Assembly (NCBI GenBank): GCA_031216445.1
Contig: CM062213.1
Coordinates: forward strand, 6,602,501-6,666,500
Source of the DNA: Lateolabrax maculatus
Taxonomy: Eukaryota > Chordata > Actinopteri > Acropomatiformes > Lateolabracidae
Direction: 5' to 3'
DNA length: 64,000 bases
The notes beneath the pieces were generated by a model that saw only the letters and a list, made by a program, of their open reading frames with translations, had not been told where the DNA came from and searched no databases. This document shows positions 26,272 to 39,896 of the stretch, in pieces (positions within the stretch are counted from its first letter, which is position 1; each line of letters begins with the position of its first letter). Position numbers and translations under genes: made by a program.

Positions 26272-27594
26272 TAGCGGCCCCGGGGCTTTAAGCTAGGGCC
26301 CCAGTTCAAGTCTTGCTGACTCAGAATCAACACTGCCTGTCTGCCTGTGCAATGCTGCTGGTACAGCTAACGGGGGGGGAAGAGCAATTTGCTCTTTCCC
26401 AGTCTCTGTTACTTTCTCCCTTTTCCTTTGCTCCCTCACTCCTCCTCCTCCTCCCCCTACTCTGTGTTTTACTCTACTTTTTTTTGCTCGGCTCTCAGTT
26501 TCACTTCCTCTTTTCTGCTTTTCATTGCCTCGCTCCACTTTCCAGCCGCTCTGTCATTTTCTGTCTCTCCCTCTTTCCTCCCCGCTTCCGCAAACAGTCA
26601 ATATGATTCAATAAGCTTTATTGGCAGTGAATGCGTTTGCGGAGCAGAGGTGGGGATTACAGTGGGGATCAAAACAGGAAATACATTTGCTTTTATTGGC
26701 CCTCGACAGTGATAGCCCAATTCAAACTTTGTCTGTGTCTCTTTCATTCTTACTCTGCCTTTTTTTCCCCAGTTGATACTAGATGTTCCTGTTCTTCTGC
26801 TGTACCTTTAGGGAATCAGACTTGTTGGGCAACTTTGGAAATTAACAGCTTCACTGGTTCAGTGCATCATGCTGTGAAATGTAAACACAAACAAAGAAAG
26901 ATGACACAGCCTGAGATATCCTCAATGTCATTTTTTCCATAGTCTTTTAAATGGAATAACTTGGTATACGTATGTTTATATGTCATAGTTTCTCTTATGA
27001 AATATACATATATTTCTATTGTGCAGTTATTGTATTAAAATAACTAGTGACCATATTAAAGTACATTAAAAAGAGCCCTGTGACAGTATAAGAGGCTTGG
27101 CCTAGGCCTTAGTTATTTAGCGTGCCAGCTAATCCTATTGTTGTTGTCTCTGGAGCATAAGTGGCGAGCTTGATGTTAAATCCTTGCTTTTGTCTCTTTG
27201 TGGCTCATTTGCTGCAATCGCCTAAACGCCTAAAATAATAGTCCTTCACATTGAAGTGTAGACCAGTTTTTGAAAGTCAAGTGCCATTCTCATGCATACC
27301 ATGAACAAATACTGTGAAGTACACTGTGAATATTACATCAAACAAGCTTAACATGACAGAGCGTTTGACTGTGGCTACCTATTGGACTGAATCACTGCCA
27401 ATCCACTGCATTCTCAGCATTTCTGAACTGCCAAGAATGGAAAAATGACATAGTTGACATTTCGATGCTTTGAACCGTGGGAAGGTTAATGGTATGAAAT
27501 CGGCAAGTTGCCATTCTTGCGCACCAGGTCGTGCACCGCAGCTCGGCTTGCTTTCTCTTTCTCAGGACTGCAGTTTGCTTTGGTTGCATACACA

Positions 27595-27601
27595 CAAGAA
27601 A

Positions 27602-27651
<50 letters not shown>
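27595..27651 (+). repeat. (CA)n microsatellite
   Basis: AC repeat with early AA and TA steps, then pure; about 160 bp from an opposite-sense TG run at 27813. Confidence 0.95.
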
Positions 27652-27655
<4 letters not shown>

Positions 27656-27812
27656 CTCACTTGCTCTTTTGTGTTTGCAGTGTAAACAGAGTGTTACAGG
27701 AGAGTGTGTCAGTTTATTGTTTGTCTGTTCCTGTGTATATGCTCCCTGATGTTTACCTCTGCAGAACAATGGACTGGCCTGGGAAAACTTGAGCACAGGA
27801 GGTCTGATCCTA

Positions 27813-27854
<42 letters not shown>
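27813..27854 (+). repeat. (TG)n microsatellite ending in GCGCGC
   Basis: TG run followed by cgcgcatg. Confidence 0.95.
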
Positions 27855-27856
<2 letters not shown>

Positions 27857-29154
27857 TATTTATACATATTTCTGTGATTCCTTTGTAATAGTTTCCATGA
27901 TGCAAAAAACACAGCTACTTTGCACGGTCTAACTACCAAGGTGCCATCTCTGAGCCACATCTTTACATAAGCACATTTCTTTACATGAGCCACTAACGCT
28001 TAAGGCCGGTAACATGTACATACACTGAGCTGGATTAGGACACCTCCAGAAGACCCTCTCCCAACATGCAGCTTAACCTATAAACTTCCTGTGTCATCAT
28101 GTAGGGACTACAAAACTACAACCACCAGTCACTTTGCTGGCTCCGGAAAAATTGAGATTGAGATTTCTAATTACTGTTTGTATCAGAGAAAAATTGTTTC
28201 TTTAAATCCAGCTGTGAACATACTATTATATCTTCCCTGTTAAAGCATTTCTGTGATGTTCAACATGTCAGCAACTCAGCCAAGGGCAAAACTAAATAAG
28301 AACTATTTTCCACATTATAATTTTGTATATAATACCATCATGTCAGTCATTAAAACACCAACTTAACCTTGACGGATGAATACAGGCCTTTGCATGTGAA
28401 AGTAGAGACAGACACAAACACTCAGTAGAGAGGTCAAAAGGGCATTATCTGAAGCTACGGACTGTTAATTCAGCCAGTCTGTGTGTGCGTGTGTGAGATC
28501 TGGGCCTCTAGCCAGCCAACAGTTGGGCTAACTGTCTCATGTGGGCTTACCGCTGAGGCTAAAACTGATATGGTTAGTGCGACTAGTGGACTGAACAATG
28601 GCTTAAATCTGAGCATTGGTGCAGTGAGTGTTACTTCATCTGCACGTGGCATTATCAGCGTGTACGAGAGGGTGCCTATTCATAAAAACTGTTCCCATGA
28701 TCTGCTTGTTTGAGAAAGGAAGAAAATCAAATTCATCTAACAATATCAAAATCGGTATAAAAAGAGAGAACTCATTGTGTTTTCTGAGATGAGAAATTGT
28801 ATCAAAAGAGTGTCAAAAAGCACAGCATGTCATCATGAGTAAATGCCGTGTAGCTTTTCATTATGAGAGCTCAACACAGAGACAGAGAGGGAGAGAGAAC
28901 AGAGAGGCCTGCGCTGTGCCCATCCTCACTTTGGCCCGATGCCAGGCCTGCTCCGACAGAGAAACAGAGCGCGGAGGGGAGGGGTGTTTGGGAGCGCGTG
29001 TGGATGTGTGTGTGTGAGGGGGGCAAACATTCCCCTGGCAGGATCCCCGGGACCCGGCGGAGGGCAGGGTTCAGCCGGTGAAGGAGAGGCTGCGTGCCCG
29101 GCAGTCAATTAGCGGCTTGCATTTACACAACAAATGGAGCTCCCACAGCTTCTC

Positions 29155-29161
29155 GCACACG

Positions 29162-29208
<47 letters not shown>

Positions 29209-29223
29209 ACTCACACACACACA
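29155..29223 (+). repeat. (GC)n(CA)n composite repeat
   Basis: A run of alternating GC (29161-29170) directly joined to an AC run with two TC interruptions; alternating purine-pyrimidine throughout. Confidence 0.95.
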
Positions 29224-30190
29224 ACTCATGAGTGCAGCCACTCAGCGCTCATCAGCACACGCCGACGCAAGGTCGGAGCGATGGGGAGGGAGGGAGAGAA
29301 AGAGAGAGTAAGAGAGAGAGAGCAAGAGGCCAGCTATCTGCTGGAGTGGTACTCTACAAATACTAACTCAGTGGCTGTATCACAAACACAAGCAGAGCCA
29401 CGGTGAGCACAAAGTAACAAAAGCTCTACTGCTGAATAGTGCAGCTGTAAAACAGACATGGATACTTGTTCTCTTTTTGCCCTTACTAGATTTAACAAAA
29501 CAGATCAAGGAAAAGGGAGATCTATATCATGATTAAGTGCTGAAACAATTAGTGGGTGATTCATTGATTGGTTCATTTATTGAGCAAAAATAGCAAACAT
29601 TCGCTGGTCCCAGCTTCTGTCTGTTTTATATTATTGTGAATTGAATATCTTCGGATTTTGGACAATTGTTTAAGACAAAACAAATGATTTCAAGGAAATT
29701 GACACTTGCCTTTGCTACTTTCTGACATCCTATACCCTCAAAGGTTAACTCAATCTGCCCTCAAACCAGTGACGCTGCATTGTCTTAGACTGAGTGATAG
29801 TGATAATACAGGTGAAACCAAAAAACTACTGAGTCAAATCAACACTTTACACTGATCCGCATCTCACCGTCAGCCCCCTCTGCTAACCTTAGTCAGCCCT
29901 CCGTGCATCAGGTTGTCCTTGCCTTTGTAAATGCAATAAATGTGTTTTGGTGCTTTGCAGCATTAAATGTAAATTGTTTGAAAACGACCTCAGCAGGAAC
30001 AGCCCGCATCGTGCATTAAGGAACACCAAATGAATCCAAAACAAAAATGTACTGAGCGGGTTGTTAGTTAAACTGAGCTGGCAGCAGCCAAATATTAACT
30101 AGATGACTAGTCACAGTGTAAAGCTGGAGTGAGGCCAATGAGCAGCAAACCAGTACTCAGTGGGTGATGGATACAGAGAAGTGAAGAAAC

Positions 30191-30236
30191 AGGAAGGAAG
30201 GAAGGAAGGAAGGAAGGAAGAAAGAAAGAAAGAAGA
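30191..30236 (+). repeat. (GGAA)n(GAAA)n microsatellite
   Basis: About seven GGAA units then GAAA units; tandem GGAA is also an ETS-core array. Confidence 0.95.
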
Positions 30237-31458
30237 GGAAAACCTTGAAGAGAGACAGGCAGAAAATACAGGGCAGGAGTGACAGACGTCCCTTTCAAAC
30301 ATTTAGCTTCACCCAGAAACCTTGTGGAAAATTGCCATGTCAGGGTGACGAGTGAACAGGAGCTAAAGTCAATACCGTTGACTCAATAAAGTTGATCAGG
30401 CAATACCCCTGTCAGAACCTGGTGAAATTCCCTTCAATCTTTCTTTGCGATGCTAGTGTGGAAAAACACACACGACTTCAAGGCAACACACACATTACCC
30501 GTTACATTACACTTTCACAAGCTGCTCACTGCAATCGATGTGGGCTGCCAAAATCAAAATGTTAGGAGAACCTTAACAGCAATCAGCCACTGAACTAAAA
30601 CAATAACACAGCTGTGACAGACCGTCATGTATGAGTACATCCTACACAGATATTTCACAGAAAGAAAAGAGGTCCACTAGCACACAGAATGAATAACTCT
30701 GCAGGATCCAAAACATGTTACTGCTGTCGGTGTGAATGGGTCAACACAGGTTATCAGCTCCGGGCTAATGACCTTGCTCATAACCAGGGCGGACTGCAGG
30801 TCCATAAATATTCAAGTGTGAATGGAGGTTACAGCAACTCTACTATTACTTCAGTAAATCTATATTTTCTACAACTTTACTATGGTATATGTTGGCACCA
30901 AACTGCTGCCGCTCGCCCATAAATTCCACTTTTCTAGATACTTGTATCCATTTCATGACTCTTGCAGAGAGGGAGTTGTTGCATTAACTTTTCATAAGGT
31001 GACCACGTAAAGAAACACTAAGTCAGTCCGCACTGTCTCCCTTGTTGAATATCCAGTGTGAAAACATTGTTGGAACCACCGTAATGACATTGAAACGTGA
31101 TAATCCTGTAAAGCACACAGAATTATACAAGCGCTTGTAAAATTCTGCTTCAGCTTTAGTGTGTGTGAAGCTGCAGCAGAGGACCTAGGTCTTGTGTGAC
31201 TGACAACAAAACTGTATTTTACCTGTCTGCCTGGTTTAAACTGTCTAACACAGGTTGACCCTGCATACAATATCTATGCCATACATTGGATTTTTACGGG
31301 AATTTGTGCAGCGGGAGCATAAGACAGGAGACAGAAGACAGGAGACAATCATTGTCTCTGTCTGTCTTTACTTCCCCTGCTCCTCCCAACCATCTGTCAT
31401 TCTCTCCTATTGACATTCAGGTGAGAACTGCCTTGTCTGCAGACGGCGCGCATGTGTG

Positions 31459-31461
<3 letters not shown>

Positions 31462-31503
<42 letters not shown>
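31462..31503 (+). repeat. (TG)n microsatellite
   Basis: Uninterrupted GT run after catgtgtgag. Confidence 0.95.
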
Positions 31504-31508
<5 letters not shown>

Positions 31509-32211
31509 GGGTAGGGAGTTACAGTGGAAGCGGCCTGCCAAAGTTAATGGGAGGAAGACGTGGGTCTATACTGCTGTTGATGAGGTCGTGTGAGTTTGGA
31601 GTGTGTGTACGTATCTCATCACCGGCGGGTCGGCTCGCTAATGTGCGGCGTCTCTCTGTCTATCCGCCCTCTACCCACTCCATCCATTCATCTGCCTGCC
31701 TATACATCAATCTATCGGGGACAATTATTGGTGAAACGAGACCAGTGGTAAGTGGATGAGAGGTGACCTGCACCGTACAGCAATCAAACCCCACCCTGCC
31801 TCTCTCTCTCTCCCTCCCTCTCTCTCCAGCTGTGCTCTGAATGGACCCTTAAATCACTCAGCCCGGGCCCTTTGATTGGTTGACCTCTCTGCATGATTAA
31901 ACAGCCATTTTCATCACGTCCTCCGTACGAGAGTGACAGAATGAGAAAGAGGGAGTTGGGCTGAGAAAGACACACCGATAGGGGAAGTGAGCGAAGTCCC
32001 AACCAAATGCGATCTCTACACGTTGATGATGACAGACATTTGCATCAGAAGAGGATGTGAGTGAGACTCCACAGAGTGCAAGCTGGTGTGAGTATCACCT
32101 GAAAGTCTGACAAACACTGTGAGCCCCGGTGGACATGGCTGGTATGCCACAACGCTGACCGCAAGGGAGAGGTACGGCACAAAGCTCAATATCGCAGTAG
32201 GAATGATGGGC

Positions 32212-32525
32212 TAGGGCTGCACAAGGTAACCTTAAGTCTATATCACAATAAATTGTTGATTTAAGAACAAAAAATTTAAAGATAAAATGCATTATTATAT
32301 CAACGTTATCTCCTCTTGGCTAACTTCTGGTGTTCGTACTAAATATTAAATTCTTGACTTCTACACAAACGTCTTATTAGGTGTCTGGTTGTCGTAACTG
32401 TTGTCTGTTTAATTATATGGGATTCAGATCATTAATAAATAATCTGCGATTTTGGTAGATTCAGGTCAGTACGAAATCCATAATGGCGGTAATTCGATAA
32501 ATATGTCTTTATGGTCCAACCCCTA
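32212..32525. mobile_element. Possible hAT-like MITE remnant
   Basis: Left end TAGGGCTGCACAA followed by ATATCACAATAAATTG resembles the fish 'TAGGGCTGCACGATATATCG' MITE end. The right end GGTCCAACCCCTA gives TAGGGGTTGGACC when reversed, sharing only the first five bases strictly. The inside is AT-rich. No 8-bp target duplication is visible. Confidence 0.3.
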
Positions 32526-34259
32526 CGACAAACAGCATTATTCAGAGCACTGAATACAAATTACAGTTTAGGATTTAGAGACAGTGTTATTATCCTGAGC
32601 AGCTTGCGGTGAGTGAGCAGGAAGCATAAGGTACAATTTATGCATTGCACTGTTTTATGTTGCCCTTGAAATATGCAGCCGGTCAGTATCTTGCCAAAGA
32701 GCACTTCAACAGGGATGGAGATGCCTCTACGACGACTCTATCAGACTGTAATGTGAGGTACCTAACAAGATATCACAGAGTCACACTCGTCATTGCTGTG
32801 ACCAGTAGACCTTAACACTAATTCCCTGAAATCACCAGTCAGTAAAGAGTGGGTGAGTTTAATTTCCTCCTCTTCCCTGAAACCAAACTTCTCGTCCGAT
32901 AAAATCGCCACCCCCTCATAACATCTGTTTGGCTTCCAAATAAAAAAGCCGTAAAGCCAGTGTGGTGGGGTGGCACAAGCAACAGCAGCTGTTCCAGTGC
33001 TGCGCTCAGTCCTTAATTAAAGTTTGACTCAGCTTCTCTGAGTTTTTTTGTCATCCTTCTTTCCCCACACTCTCTCTTTTTCTCCCCCTGCCTTCGACAC
33101 GAGAGCTTCTCTCCACAACATTATTTATTATTCTTTGGTGCGAGCTGCCTTGTTGCTGTTCTGAGTTGACTAGTGCTGCCAAGTTCCCTCCCTCACTCCT
33201 CTGTTGTCTTCTTCTTTTCCCTCAGCCGTTTCTGGCCGAGGTGCAGGCTCTGGCATCATTTTGTTCAGATTTCTCCCATCCCGCCCTTTCACAAATCTAA
33301 ACGCTCAAGGCTTTTATGTTGATGCAGCTACAAGCAGACTGGGAGACGGGCTACTTTTGAAAATGTGTCTGTGCTGTGGCCAAGTTTGACTGCAGCACTG
33401 ATTGCCGAGGGCAGGATGAGGTGTGCCTCTTGAATGAGCTAAAAACAGCTTGTGCCATGTTCTGACAACAGCACATGTGGCAATGGCTCTGAAATGGGCC
33501 TTCTTTAGTAGTTGGGAGAAAGTAAAGTCACATATGACCATTTCTAAAATATGTTTCAGCTTGATGTCTTTGGTTTGAAAATGCGACCTTGTCTGGCTTG
33601 TTTGTCTGCTCTAAAATTAACCATTGGTGTTATGCCATTGATTTCAAGCTACACTCAACACTCAGTGTTGCCTCAAGTGCCATTTGGACAAATACTATCT
33701 GTCATGTGTCAGAGGGCAGGCGGAGAGAGTCTGCTGGTGCACCAGGGGCCATGTCGCGCTGATCTCAAGAGCCAAATGAGGTCACACCCGGGTAAAAAAT
33801 GGAGAGCCAAGCCGATCAACCAGAACAGACACATTCCTCCGCATCCATTGGAAACCAAGGAAATCATGGATCTTGGTGACACAAGGGGAGGACGGCCCCA
33901 AGAGAAAGACTTGGAGAGAAAGGAAGCAACTCCTCCCAGCTGCCACGCATCAGCACATCACACCAGTCACAAGTTACACACCCCATTTCATCTGGAATGC
34001 AGTGGACCCACAATAGCTGAATGGTATCGCACACATTCCTTCATGTTTGCTGGCTGCATCATCACATGCTCTGCCTCCGTATCTGCCCCAGAAAATCTAC
34101 CAGCTGAGAAAACACACTTGCTGGGGCAAACTCAAAAATAGTAAGAGACAACCGGTGAGCAGCACTTAAAGACGATCTTCTCTGCCCTACCTCTCTTCAC
34201 ATGGGAGCTGGCACAGCGCTGACCTATGTGACAGCTCCTGGTAGGGGGAGAGGAGGCCA

Positions 34260-34272
34260 GGGTCAGAGGTCA
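34260..34272 (+). promoter_or_regulatory. DR1 nuclear-receptor site
   Basis: GGGTCA-G-AGGTCA, two half-sites in direct repeat spaced by one base: the textbook element for RXR heterodimers (PPAR), HNF4 or COUP-TF. A separate TGACCT half-site is near 34220. Exact match seen; occupancy is unknown. Confidence 0.4.
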
Positions 34273-35950
34273 CCCAGCACAACTGGAGCCATCATGGGAC
34301 AGCAATGTGTAGCTCGCACTCACACCCACCTAAACGCCCCTCCCCTGTGACACAGTAGCAGCTCAGAGGTCCACCCCAGGCCGGGCGCAAAGCAACACAT
34401 GGGCCCTGGCAATAAAACCTGCATGGCCCCACTCCACCTTTAAAGTAGGGATCAGTCTAACCTCTGACCTCCCCCTATTCCACCCCTCATTTCAGTTAGG
34501 AGGAGGAGGAGGCTTCTCCTGCTCTTCTTCTATTTCTGGTTACAATCAACACCCCCACCCCCTTCCTGCGGGTCCGCCATTGTCTGGCCTGAAGTACTTA
34601 TTCCCCCTTGCTCTGCTTGCCTCTCCTCCGCGGGGGGTCAAGGAGGGAGAGGCGACTTAAAAGCACCCCCGGGAGTTGCGTCGTTGCAGCATGGAGGTAA
34701 CCCGGGTCTGCTAAAAGAATTAGGCTGAGAAGCCACCAATGTTCAGCACAACACGCCGTCGAGTGGTTTTCCCCTTAACAAGCTCTGTAAGGGAATAAAG
34801 GGAGGGAAACGGGTTTTATGGCCCTCAAGCACATGTTTCCACTGAGGGAGTAGAGGGAAAAACAAGGAGCATCACAAAACTTTTGTCTAAAAGTTGTTGG
34901 TGTTAGAAGAAGGTTCTCCAAACTGTCTGGCAATACCTACAAGGAGGTTGTAGGCCAAGAGAGAAGCAATGATATGCAAAAGTAGAACTTTACTTAAACC
35001 TTAATTGAAACCCTTGTGCATTGAGCTGTCTAATAAATGTCAGCGTTATCATGAGCCTGCTAATGCCACTAACCTTCGGAAAGTATTTGCATTGATTTGC
35101 AAAAGGCGAGGGTAGTATTACTAGGTAACTGTAGCTCCTGTGAATAGAGAAAAGTCCCTCTTACATGTGTCTATGGTCGACATGCTATGCAGTGGCACAA
35201 TGCCAACATACAATGGAGGCCAGACTCGGCGGGCTACTCATCACTTCTCCCTCTTTAACCCTTTGAGAGGAGGACAAAAGAGGGAGCTGACAAAGAGGCT
35301 GTGGAAAGAAAAGGAGGTAGTGGAGGGAGGAGGTGTAGGATATTCCATGCTGCTTTAGCACCGTTTAAGGAGAGTTTCAGACTACATTTGTTCTTTGACA
35401 ATTTGAATTTGGCTCAACCGTAAGCATGGGGCAATGGATGCCAGGAATCCAAACAATTTCTCAGGCAAGGACACAACACTGTGATTAGGGCTGTAGAGTA
35501 AGTAGCCCTGTTCGTCTAAAAAAAACCTAACAGGCTTGGATTATTATTTATGTTCCAGCTTTCTTCACAATCACATTTTTGTGGTTCTTTTGGACGCCTG
35601 TTACTAACACAAATCATTTGGCATCTGGGCTGCAGTTTCAAATAAACTAATACTGCTTTAGGTCAGAGTTTAGAAAAGTTTTGAGCTGGCCCCAAAACCT
35701 GACAGGTCCCACTTGGCCCTGCTGTGGAAAAGTGGCTACTGAGAGTTAAACGTGGGGAGGTGAGAGTCTGGGAAGTGCTCCAAAGTGATTTAGGGCTAAA
35801 GCTGCTCAAAATCCACCCTTCTCGTTGCAGCAGAAGTGGGATCGCATGGTGGAATTTAGGAAGCTAACTGTCGATTCTGTTACGCCGAAAACTGAAAAAA
35901 AAATTTCCTTATCAACTGGTTTTCTGTGTCGGCCTACATAAGACCTCAGC

Positions 35951-35972
35951 AAACACACACACACACACACAC
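35951..35972 (+). repeat. (CA)n microsatellite, short
   Basis: AC run of about 22 bp. Confidence 0.9.
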
Positions 35973-36137
35973 CAAAATAGCTAGAAGCAGCCCACCTCTA
36001 AAGAGTGCCAGGCACTCAAGGGGAAAAAATGAGTGGTAAAAAAAATGAATAAATGAGCACTTATCTCCATCTGGTAAACACACATACAGGTGCTGACATC
36101 AGAGTGTGTTGTTTATGAGGCATGGAGCGCGTGTGAG

Positions 36138-36139
<2 letters not shown>

Positions 36140-36200
<61 letters not shown>
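36140..36200 (+). repeat. (CA)30 microsatellite
   Basis: Uninterrupted AC run of about 60 bp. Confidence 0.95.
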
Positions 36201-36202
<2 letters not shown>

Positions 36203-39200
36203 CTCAAATGCAACTAAGTGAGAAGAGAGGAAGAGTGATCATACCGGAGTCCTACACGCATATGCACACGCTTTCTCAGCGTCGCCACCACTGCCTGGGG
36301 GCTGAAACCACCACACTACCGCTGACCTCTCCGGAATAAGTAAAAGTGCGGGCTGCTCTGCTCTGATCGGAGGTCATCGAGGTGAAAGGAGGAGGCCAGG
36401 AATTACAGGCCCGCCGCTCACTGTCACACAGCAGCACAGACATACACACAGACTGCCCTTCCTTCTATTAACATGGGGTCTGTTGTTGGCGAGTCCACAA
36501 CACAGCCACAGTAAAGGGGCCAGACAGGCAGCCAGCTGATTTATAGGCCTGCCCACGGCCATGCTTTCCCTGGGCAAGTGGCTCTCTTCAAAGGCCCGCC
36601 TTCTATTAGTCTTATTTACAGGGCTGGGGAGAATAGTCCGCCTGAATTATTTAAGATTCCCCTTGGTAAATACAACAGAAACCAGGAGGATGTGTGTGTG
36701 TGTGCAAGAAGTGGGGGGGGGGACAAAGGACAGAAGACAGGAATGACAAAGTGGGAGATACAGAGACTGAGAAGAAAAAACAAGTGAGCCATTATGAGTT
36801 GCTGCACCATTAACATTAATCACAACAATAAATGGCTATGTGCCTGTGTAAACTCTTCCCTGTTTCATCGGCTCTACGGCGGAGTGTTACCTTACATTTA
36901 ACATGAGGAGTGCCCGTGCACGTACACGCACAAACATACTCAGATAGTATCCTGTATACCGTCTTCCTGTATACAATGTGCACATCAACACACGCGGTGC
37001 ACTGCTTATCTCAATGCAAATACATGCGCAGGCACACACCCACAGTGCGATGGCTCCTCTCTCACACAGTGGTTCTCATTAACAAGCCAAACATGCCTGA
37101 AGAGGCAGACAGACTCTAGTGAGCACGGTAAACAACCAGTGGGCTCCCTCATCTAAACTGAGACTATCTCAGCATCAGCAACACACACTTTCTGCCGATG
37201 TTACTGACAGGCTGGGCCAGATACAATCCACTCAAAAGGGGAACTCAGGAAGGTAAACATCAGGTATGAGTGATGGCCCCAACAGCAGCCCATCATTTTT
37301 GGCACTGTTAACAGAAAAAATAATACTGCACTGTGACTTATCATGTACATCAACACTTGTTTGTAATCAATAGAACCCTATTGACCTACTGTTCAGTGCA
37401 CTCGCTGCACACTGGAGTTAATGCTCATCGTTTTCATTCAGGCTTTCATTCACACGTGTTCGTCACCATAGTTTACTGTAAACGGCAACATCCTCTTAAG
37501 ACGAGGACAGCTCAGAATCTGTACTAGAGTGACAGAGTTCAAAACCGTCCGAATTACGTCAGTAATACCAACTACCGATTCACCGCCTTTAACTACGGTG
37601 TACCTTAGCAGTAAAATACGAGAATACATATGACAGGTATAGTTGTTGTCTTAAGTTACAGGAAGGAACTGTGACTTCCTGATCAATAGCAGCCCCCAGC
37701 TCTTCTTCACAGAACGAACTGCAACAAGAGAACCATTTTTTTATGTCCGCGCAAATCAGGGACCCGAGCTTCCTGTCTGAGTCAGAGACTGAGGGGAGAT
37801 GGACAGAATGCTGACTAGAGCATCAGCATGCCAGGGGGGAAACCGCATATGCTGAGGCTGTACCCACTGGCTGCGGGGGCGGTGGTATTTCTACACAAGG
37901 CCACTGGGTCAGAAGTGGAACCAGTGTCAATACGGCATCCTTGGACCTTCAAGCAGAACCTTCAGGATGGCTGTAACTCAATCTCAGCAGTGACGTGCCA
38001 GGGGGCTGAGGGTCAAATACAACCAATGGCAGCACAAATTATTTGAAACTGTCAATTTGATTTTACAAGATAAAAAATCCAATACGCCGCTCCTGTCAAT
38101 AAAAATGAAGTGAAACTGGGGAACAAGACAATTTCTTCGTGCCCTACTTAAGTCAATCTTACCACACTGCTTTACATTTCAACCAAACTAATCAACAACC
38201 CTTTGAACAAAAGGAGACCATGTAGATTCTGTTCCTCCAACAGGCGTCGGAGACTACAGTGGAGACAGAGCTTATTTTCAATTTGCAGCCAGATAAGCAG
38301 GCATGTTTTTGATACTGTCAGAACGGGAGAGATTTTTCTATTCCAAGTCGTCTTGAGTGAGTGGCCTTTTTAGTGCCTGCTTCAAAAAGCATCCCCCGTA
38401 CCAGAGCAGCTGTCACTTTCAGCAGGCACTGTGGAGGACGGAAGCGGGGGAGGGGTCCTTTGAAGGAATGGTTAAAAGTGGGCGATAAAAATAAACCGGG
38501 AGAGAGGAGAAAATTAATTATACATAACAGACAGTTCACTTGGATGAGCGCGACAGAGACAGAGAAACTAAGGCTGCTTCCCTCAAACAAATAAAAAGCC
38601 ATTTTCTGGCTGAGGAAATTTCTGCTCTGCCACCACAGGGGTCATGTTTATTTGGCTGCATCTGAAGTGAGGGATGCAACAAGGAATCTTTTTTTAAGAA
38701 GGTCAAGGCGTCAAACAATACAAACCAGGCTTTCATTTCAAATTCTGCACGCTGGTGCTCACTTCATGCATCCTCTCTAATTCGAGTAGTTTCCTGGGAC
38801 CAAAAATAAAATTGCCAGCCCTGAGCGCACCCTCCTTCTTAAAAATGTGATGAAGCTTGCAGATAGATCCGTCTGCCTTTAAATTCACTTCTGATTGGCA
38901 CTGATGAGGGTTTATACTGCCGGCTCACCTGCAAACTCACCTCTTGATATGATTCGTAATGCACCAGCACTTTGCAGTTCAACACCGCCCACTGACTCTC
39001 AATCCCAGCTTCTTATTCGGGCCAAATGGAGGTCATTCCTATTTGAGCAGTCAGTCAAGACAGGCCCGCCAGGTATTGGCGAGTGAGTTTATTTCATATT
39101 AAGGCTTGTCGGCTGGAGAGGTGCTGTGTGTGTGCGTCTGTGGATGTGTGTATACGACAAGGCCTTCGGGTAGAGCCCTGCTGCTGGTCCCTCTTTAGTG

Positions 39201-39284
39201 CGTTTTAATATTGCTGCTGCTGTGTGGCTCCTCGCCTCGGGGCGCCACACAAACCCCAGAGAGACCAAGTAAAAACACTCAAAA

Positions 39285-39848
39285 AGAGAGAGAGAGAGAG
39301 AGAGGGAGAGGGAGAGAGGGACGGGACCAGGCTCAGAAAGAGATGGAGGGGTGGCAACATAGAGGAGCAGGAGAGGATGTGACAGAAACAAGGAAGTAAA
39401 GATCAAGACGGAGGAAACATAAGCTGAAGCATTCAGAAAGAGCAAGAGACAGACAAGCACAGATTGAATAAAACACAGTCTGAGCAAAGTGCCAGCAACA
39501 CGGCAAACCTCTTTAGCAAGACTGACACAAATGAAAACGTATGTAATAAAAACACGCCATCTCCACCGGCTATGATATGAAAGCAGATATTGCATTACAG
39601 CGCCGCTGTGCCAAGGAAGCCCTCAATCACACATGGGGGAAAGAGTTCAGACCGCGGCGTGCCCGACACTCTGACATAAGCCCTGCATCGGTTTGAGAGT
39701 GGATCCTTTTTCAGTGGTAGTAAATGCTTCTTCATGCACTGAGCCAATGAGCAGCAATGGACAGGCACCAGCAAGCTATGAAGACTATTCATCCCACCAG
39801 AAATGTACTGGAGAACTGGTCGAAAAAACTGGTATTTTAAGACTGCTT

Positions 39849-39896
<48 letters not shown>

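Noticed and set aside
33551..34141. 196-codon open frame on the plus strand
   Set aside because: Longest non-repetitive frame after the plexin, but there are no domains, membrane pattern or familiar motifs, and no supporting splice structure; likely chance.
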